Assembly (NCBI GenBank): GCA_016190005.1
Contig: JACPRK010000049.1
Span: 1-49,121 of the forward strand
DNA: 49,121 nt
Source: Candidatus Wallbacteria bacterium
GTDB lineage: Bacteria > Muiribacteriota > UBA6191 > JACPRK01
Direction of reading: 5' to 3'
How positions within the stretch are numbered: position 1 is the first letter of the stretch; each line of letters opens with the position of its first letter. A program made the translations under genes and the position numbers. Under the pieces are notes generated by a model. That model worked only from the letters and a program-made list of their open reading frames with translations, did no database searches and was not told the DNA's origin. Of the stretch, positions 45,139-49,121 are shown piece after piece.

Positions 45139-45910
45139 GCGTCTCCTGGAACACCCACGCGCCGGCCGCCAGCGCGGCCAGCGAAGCCGCCGCGGACCAG
45201 GCGAGGGCGCCGGCCCCGGGCGCCGGCGAACCGAGCAGCGCCCAGCGCGCGGCTTGCACGAAGCCGTCCATCGGATTGAGCGCCAGCGCCCAGCCCAGGC
45301 CCGCCGGCAGCGCCTCGGCCGGGTAGCAGACCGGGGTCGCGAAGAACCAGAACGGGAGCGCCGCCGAGACCGCGTGGGCAACGTCGCGGCCGTACAGGTT
45401 CAGCGCGCTGACCGCCAGGCTCAGCCCGTAGACCATCGCCACCAGAAGCACCGCAAGCGGCGCCAGCGCCAGGAGCTTCAGCGGCGCCAGTCGCCCCGAC
45501 GCGCCCAGCGCCATCCCGAAGAGCATCCCAGCGACCACGGCATCCGTCAAGGCCGAGAGCACCACCGCCGCCGGCACCACAGACGGCGGAATCGCGAAGC
45601 GCCTCAGCGTCGCGCCGTGCGCCAGCAGGCACCCGGGCGCGTTCTGTGCGGCGCCCGCCACGACCAACCACGGAATCATGCCGGCGAAGACGAAGAAGCC
45701 GAAGCCGCCGGCGACGGCGCCCGCGCCGACCACCTTGGACGGCAAGAGCGCCGAGAAGAGCAGCACGTATACGCCAATCAGCCCCATCGGTGCGAAGACG
45801 GCCCAAAGCAGCCCGGCCGCGGAATTGGCGTAACGTCCCAGCACGTCGCCCTTCCAGAGGCTCCCCACCAGGGCGCGCCGCTGCCAGACCTCGGCCAAGA
45901 GCGCCTTCAC
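45113..45910 (-). CDS. wzm: Polysaccharide-export ABC-2 permease, Wzm type
   Basis: 265 aa from GTG 45910, which overlaps the preceding stop (GTGA). ABC2-membrane family: an amphipathic start (LWKGDVLGRYANSAAGLLWAVFAP), six TM segments and the typical FWFFATPVCYPAEALPAG and LNPMDGFVQAARWALLG segments. It forms a dimer channel with Wzt for export of an undecaprenyl-linked O-antigen-like chain. Located directly upstream of wzt and coupled to it. Confidence 0.92.
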   Translation of the reverse strand: MKALLAEVWQRRALVGSLWKGDVLGRYANSAAGLLWAVFAPMGLIGVYVLLFSALLPSKVVGAGAVAGGFGFFVFAGMIPWLVVAGAAQNAPGCLLAHGATLRRFAIPPSVVPAAVVLSALTDAVVAGMLFGMALGASGRLAPLKLLALAPLAVLLVAMVYGLSLAVSALNLYGRDVAHAVSAALPFWFFATPVCYPAEALPAGLGWALALNPMDGFVQAARWALLGSPAPGAGALAWSAAASLAALAAGAWVFQETRGDFADLL

Positions 45911-46365
45911 TTCGCGGGCGACTCCAGCTTCTTGCGGAGCTCGCGCTCCTCGGCCTGGCGGCTGGTGATGACGGCGTAAGCCGCCTCGATCTTCTGGTCG
46001 GCCTCGCGGCGGGCCTTCTCGTCACCGCGGCGCTGGGCAGCGAACTTGTCCTGGCGGAAGCCCGCAATCTGCCGCAGCAGATCGAGCCGCTGCTCCAGGA
46101 TCTCGACCCGCTTCTCCAGAAGAGAGACCCGCTCCCGCTGGCCGGCCTTGCGCGCGCGCTCGAGTGCGGCGTGCGCCAGCCCCACCGCCTTGGCCATCGC
46201 GGAAGAGCGGACGCGGTCCTCCTGCGCCATCTTCTCGCGGTAGCTCTCGACCTGGCTCGTGCTCACAGCCGTCGGTGCCGACGAACCGGCGGGCGCGGCC
46301 TGGGCGATGGAGCCGAGGAGGTGCGAGAGCGCAAACACGAGCAGAGGTAGGGCGATCCGGGTCAC
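45907..46365 (-). CDS. Exported coiled-coil protein in the Wzm/Wzt operon
   Basis: 152 aa from GTG 46365 with GGAGG 5 bases upstream; longer frames exist but this start gives a clear signal peptide (TRIALPLLVFALSHLLGSIAQA). After the cut comes a 120-residue helix-rich, coiled-coil-like chain (EKMAQEDRVRSSAMAKAVGL; LLEKRVEILEQRLDLLRQI; ARREADQKIEAAYAV). No family recognised. Its position as first gene of a polysaccharide exporter operon suggests a periplasmic partner such as a chain-length or envelope-bridging factor; this is inference. Confidence 0.72.
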   Translation of the reverse strand: MTRIALPLLVFALSHLLGSIAQAAPAGSSAPTAVSTSQVESYREKMAQEDRVRSSAMAKAVGLAHAALERARKAGQRERVSLLEKRVEILEQRLDLLRQIAGFRQDKFAAQRRGDEKARREADQKIEAAYAVITSRQAEERELRKKLESPAK

Positions 46366-46450
46366 GAGGGCCTCCAATCCCAAGCTGGCAGCGGAGAACG
46401 CCGCGCAGGTCCATGCTATGCTTACACGCCGGGATCTCCCCGCGCAACCG

Positions 46451-47473
46451 ATGACAGACCGCCGAGCGAACCTGGAGCTGCACGAGCGCGAGATGGCCGG
46501 GGGCGCCGTCCGGCTCGCTTCAGCGCCGCTCACGCTGCAGATCGAGCCCACCAGCGTCTGCAATCTCGAGTGCGGCATCTGCGGGCGGCAGTACTGGGAC
46601 TCGCTCAGGAACCCGCCGGGCGAGATGCCCGCCTGGGTGCTCGCGCGGATCGAGCCGGTGCTGCCGTCGCTCGTGGAGCTGGTCATCGGCGGCTACGCCG
46701 AAGCGACCCTGGCCAGGAATCTCTGGACCGTCCTGGAGGCCGCGCGCAAGTGCGACTGCCCGACGCGTCTGATCACCAACGGCACGCGCCTGGACGAGCG
46801 CATGTGCGCGCGATTGATCGAAGCGGGGCTGGTGCACCTGGTGGTCTCGATCGACGGCGCGCAGGAGCCAACGCTTCGAAAGAGCCGAGGAATCGGCCTC
46901 GAAGAGACGCTTTCGGGGTTCGACCGGATGTCCGCAGCGGCGAGGGCCGCGGGCGTGGCGCCGCCCAAGTTCCACATCAGCTTCACGGCCACACGCTCCA
47001 ACGTCGGCGAGCTGGCCGAGCTGGTCGACCTGGCGGCCGACCGCGGAGTCGCCGAGATCAGCGCCGGCCACCTGAAGATCTACGCCCGCCAGCTCGATTC
47101 CGAGTCGCTCTTTCACGACATCGACGGGTCGCGAGCGGCGCTCGGGCGCGCCCGGGAGCGCGCCGAGGCGCGCGGAGTGGCGCTCAGGCTGCCGGGCTTC
47201 GAGCGGCGTGGGGCCGACTGCCTGATGCCGTTCCAGATGCTGTTCGTGAAATGGAACGGCAAAGTGCTGGGCTGCTGCAGCGCGGTCTTCGAGAACGACA
47301 AGTACAGCTTCCCGGTCGGAGACCTGGCGGACCGGAGCCTGCTGGAGATCTGGAACGACGCGAAGATCCTCTCGTACCGGCGGGCGTTGAGAGGCCAGGG
47401 CGCGTACCCGGCGCAGTGCGAGAACTGCGCCTTCCGCTTCGACACCTATGACGCGCACTTGCGGCTGCTCTAG
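46451..47473 (+). CDS. Radical SAM enzyme with SPASM domain
   Basis: 340 aa from ATG 46451; ATG 46418 in frame would add 11 residues, and neither has a strong ribosome site. Radical SAM cluster Cys37-x3-Cys41-x2-Cys44 (CNLECGICG), preceded by LTLQIEPTSV. SAM-binding and substrate regions follow (LVIGGYAEATLARNLW, LITNGTRLDERMCARL, HLVVSIDGA). A C-terminal SPASM-type Cys set is present (DCLMPF, LGCCSAVF, GDLADRSLLEIWND, QCENCAF). Such proteins install radical modifications on peptides, sugars or lipids. No peptide precursor is seen beside it. It is 9 bases upstream of an AlkP-superfamily gene. Confidence 0.9.
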   Translation: MTDRRANLELHEREMAGGAVRLASAPLTLQIEPTSVCNLECGICGRQYWDSLRNPPGEMPAWVLARIEPVLPSLVELVIGGYAEATLARNLWTVLEAARKCDCPTRLITNGTRLDERMCARLIEAGLVHLVVSIDGAQEPTLRKSRGIGLEETLSGFDRMSAAARAAGVAPPKFHISFTATRSNVGELAELVDLAADRGVAEISAGHLKIYARQLDSESLFHDIDGSRAALGRARERAEARGVALRLPGFERRGADCLMPFQMLFVKWNGKVLGCCSAVFENDKYSFPVGDLADRSLLEIWNDAKILSYRRALRGQGAYPAQCENCAFRFDTYDAHLRLL

Positions 47474-47482
47474 GATGCGGCT

Positions 47483-49121
47483 GTGAGCCGGACGGCCGAG
47501 AGATCGCGGGTGTTCGTCGTCGGGATCGACGGCGGAACGCTCGACCTCATCGAACCCTGGGCAGCGGAAGGCAAGCTGCCGAACCTGCGGCGGATGATGG
47601 AGGAGGGCGTCACGGGCCGACTGGAGTCGACGATTCATCCTTTGACTCCACAGGCATGGGCTTCCTTCCTGACCGGCCAGAACCCGGGCAAGCACGGGAT
47701 CTACGACTTCGGGGAGCGCGTCGAGGGGAAGTACGAGCTGACTCTGGCGACCAGCCTCTCGCGACGCGGCACCGCCATCTGGGACCACCTGCGCGCCGCA
47801 GGCCGCACGTGTGGGATCGTCAACGTGCCGCTCACGTTTCCGCCCGCGCCGGTCCCCGGCTTCATGGTGGCCGGCATGCACACGGCGGACACCCGACGCG
47901 CCTTCGAGCCGGCATCGCTCTACGACGACGTGAAGCGGCGGTTCCCGGACTACCAGATCGACGTGATGTCCTACTGGTACGACTCCTACGATCCGTTCCT
48001 GGAGGAGCTGGAGCGGATGCACCGCACGCGGGAGGCGCTGGTCCTGGACCTCTACCGCCGCCACGAACCCGACCTGATGGTGGCCGTCTTCGTGTCGAGC
48101 GACCGTGTCTGCCACGCCCTCTGGAAGCAGAGCGACCTGCCGGGCACGGAGGGCACGCGGCGCGGGTGGAAGTACGCGGGCGAGATCGAGCGGGTCTACC
48201 GGCAGATCGACCGGACGCTGGGCCAGGTGCTCGACGCCGCGGGGGACTCGCCCGTCATCGCGATGTCCGACCACGGCTTCGGCGCGCTGGAGAAAGACGT
48301 TTACCTGAACAAGTTCCTCCACGATGCGGGGCTCCTGCGCTTCAGGGCGCGCCGCACGGTGTTCGACCGGCTGCTCGGGCGGTCCAGCCGTGAGCCTCTT
48401 CCCTCCGAAAGGTCTTTCGCCTCCGTCGACTGGGAGCGGACGCGCGCCTACTCCCACGGTCTCTTCGGAAACGTCTATCTGAACCTGAAGGGTCGCGAGC
48501 CCCAAGGCACGGTCGAGCCGGGTGCCCGGGCCGAGAATCTGAAGGACGAGATCACGACCGGGCTGCTGAACCTGCTCGATCCCGAGGACGGTTTGCCGAT
48601 CGTGGACCGGGTCTACCGGCGCGAGGAGCTCTACTGGGGCGAGTGCGTCCAGAGAGCCCCGGACCTGCTCGTGCGGATGCGCGACTACGCCTACATCACG
48701 CGCGGGGCGGCCGAATTCTCCTGGACCGACTCCATCGTCAGTGCGCCGCTCTTGAATCACTCCGGCAACCACCGGGTGGACGGCATCTTCATCGCCCGCG
48801 GCGGTCCCTTCCGGCGGGGCGCCCGCCTGGAGCACGCCCACATCATGGACGTGGCGCCGACGGCGTTGCACCTGATGGGGATCGAGATCCCGGGCGAGAT
48901 CGACGGCGTCGTGCTCGAGCCCGCGCTCGACGCCGGCTGGCTCGGCGAGCACCCCATCCGCCGCCGCCCCGCCGCGCCCGGCTCGGCCGCTTCCGGCCCC
49001 CGCCCTACCCCCGCCACCACCGCCGAGCTCACCGAGCTCCGCAAGCACCTGCGCGGCCTGGGTTACTTCCGCGAGCACGCTGGAGCGCGGCCGACACACG
49101 CGTGCCACCGCCTCCCCCCTC
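47483..49121 (+). CDS. AlkP-superfamily phosphohydrolase/phosphomutase, 3' end outside window
   Basis: The frame from GTG 47483 runs off the window; 546 complete codons are present. Matches the predicted AlkP phosphodiesterase/phosphomutase family: GIDGGTLD, then TPQAWASFLTGQNPGKHGIYDF, FVSSDRVCHALW, AMSDHGFG and LNHSGNHRVDG. The metal/nucleophile set is Asp16, Thr55 (probable nucleophile), Asp207, His211, Asp263, His264 and His430, the order known from nucleotide pyrophosphatase/phosphodiesterases. The last visible residues (LRKHLRGLGYF) resemble the usual end of these proteins, so little is missing. No signal peptide. Substrate unknown; the neighbourhood (radical SAM, polysaccharide export) suggests phospho-sugar or phospholipid head-group chemistry. 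Confidence 0.9.
   Translation, partial: MSRTAERSRVFVVGIDGGTLDLIEPWAAEGKLPNLRRMMEEGVTGRLESTIHPLTPQAWASFLTGQNPGKHGIYDFGERVEGKYELTLATSLSRRGTAIWDHLRAAGRTCGIVNVPLTFPPAPVPGFMVAGMHTADTRRAFEPASLYDDVKRRFPDYQIDVMSYWYDSYDPFLEELERMHRTREALVLDLYRRHEPDLMVAVFVSSDRVCHALWKQSDLPGTEGTRRGWKYAGEIERVYRQIDRTLGQVLDAAGDSPVIAMSDHGFGALEKDVYLNKFLHDAGLLRFRARRTVFDRLLGRSSREPLPSERSFASVDWERTRAYSHGLFGNVYLNLKGREPQGTVEPGARAENLKDEITTGLLNLLDPEDGLPIVDRVYRREELYWGECVQRAPDLLVRMRDYAYITRGAAEFSWTDSIVSAPLLNHSGNHRVDGIFIARGGPFRRGARLEHAHIMDVAPTALHLMGIEIPGEIDGVVLEPALDAGWLGEHPIRRRPAAPGSAASGPRPTPATTAELTELRKHLRGLGYFREHAGARPTHACHRLPP

Noticed and set aside
46520-49108. 862-codon open frame on the minus strand
   Set aside because: It is antisense to the radical SAM and AlkP genes, which have intact motifs. 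Long antisense frames are common in high-GC DNA, and its residue make-up (Arg/Ala/Val/His-rich) is not protein-like.

Overview
The window is GC-rich throughout and gene-dense. It looks like a chromosome segment of a Gram-negative-type bacterium: it has lipoprotein signals, prepilin signals, a sigma-54 activator, a Wzm/Wzt-type polysaccharide exporter and a C-terminal cell-surface sorting signal. Family content and style (giant CARDB/PKD proteins, NHL and TPR proteins, heptanucleotide repeats at gene ends) suggest an environmental Acidobacteriota or Myxococcota-like lineage. No rRNA, tRNA or marker gene is present to settle this. I saw no IS element, phage, CRISPR array, tRNA or rRNA.

Layout. 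1-1290: end of a secreted calcium-repeat protein. 1549-11134: a co-oriented run that opens with a giant ATPase made of three complete CpaF/TadA/VirB11-type modules in one chain (1742 aa). It continues with a FecR-domain protein, a lipoprotein, a stand-alone cyclic-nucleotide-binding protein, two small secreted proteins sharing an E-x-VWQ motif, and a TolB-like propeller protein. 11407-12924 (minus): GAF/sigma-54 activator, divergent from an NHL lipoprotein (12999-15305). 15391-24475: a small membrane protein coupled to a 2960-aa CARDB/PKD surface protein ending in a Gly6-Cys/TM/Arg sorting tail. 24420-28937 (minus): a membrane protein, then a carbonic anhydrase / SulP transporter / TerB-like operon and a small exported protein. 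29052-35921: C39-like peptidase, CoA-disulfide reductase-rhodanese, a MaoC-TPR fusion, an MBL hydrolase (minus), a secreted protein, a pilin and a GT-C-like protein. 35988-37862: MerR regulator (minus) and an MsmX-like ABC ATPase. 38139-43763: a tightly overlapping run of small envelope genes including a second prepilin and an SdpI-like protein, then TPR, MutY and an SPFH/flotillin-like protein. 43882-46365 (minus): Wzt, Wzm and a coiled-coil exported protein. 46451 to the end: radical SAM/SPASM enzyme and an AlkP-superfamily hydrolase cut by the window edge.

The two most unusual things are these. (1) The triple-module secretion ATPase has every catalytic motif intact in each module, so two chains could form the usual six-subunit ring. 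(2) There are three loci of 7-bp tandem repeats arranged as facing inverted arrays at gene 3' ends. The three have unrelated unit sequences (NCAGTAG, TCAGGNN, GAGAATC) but the same design, and all five adjoining stop codons lie inside the repeat lattice. A third signal is a dispersed palindromic element (core like TTCGACGAGCTCAGG) at several intergenic sites.

Starts were chosen by Shine-Dalgarno spacing and family length; where these disagree with the longest open frame, this is stated in the entry.
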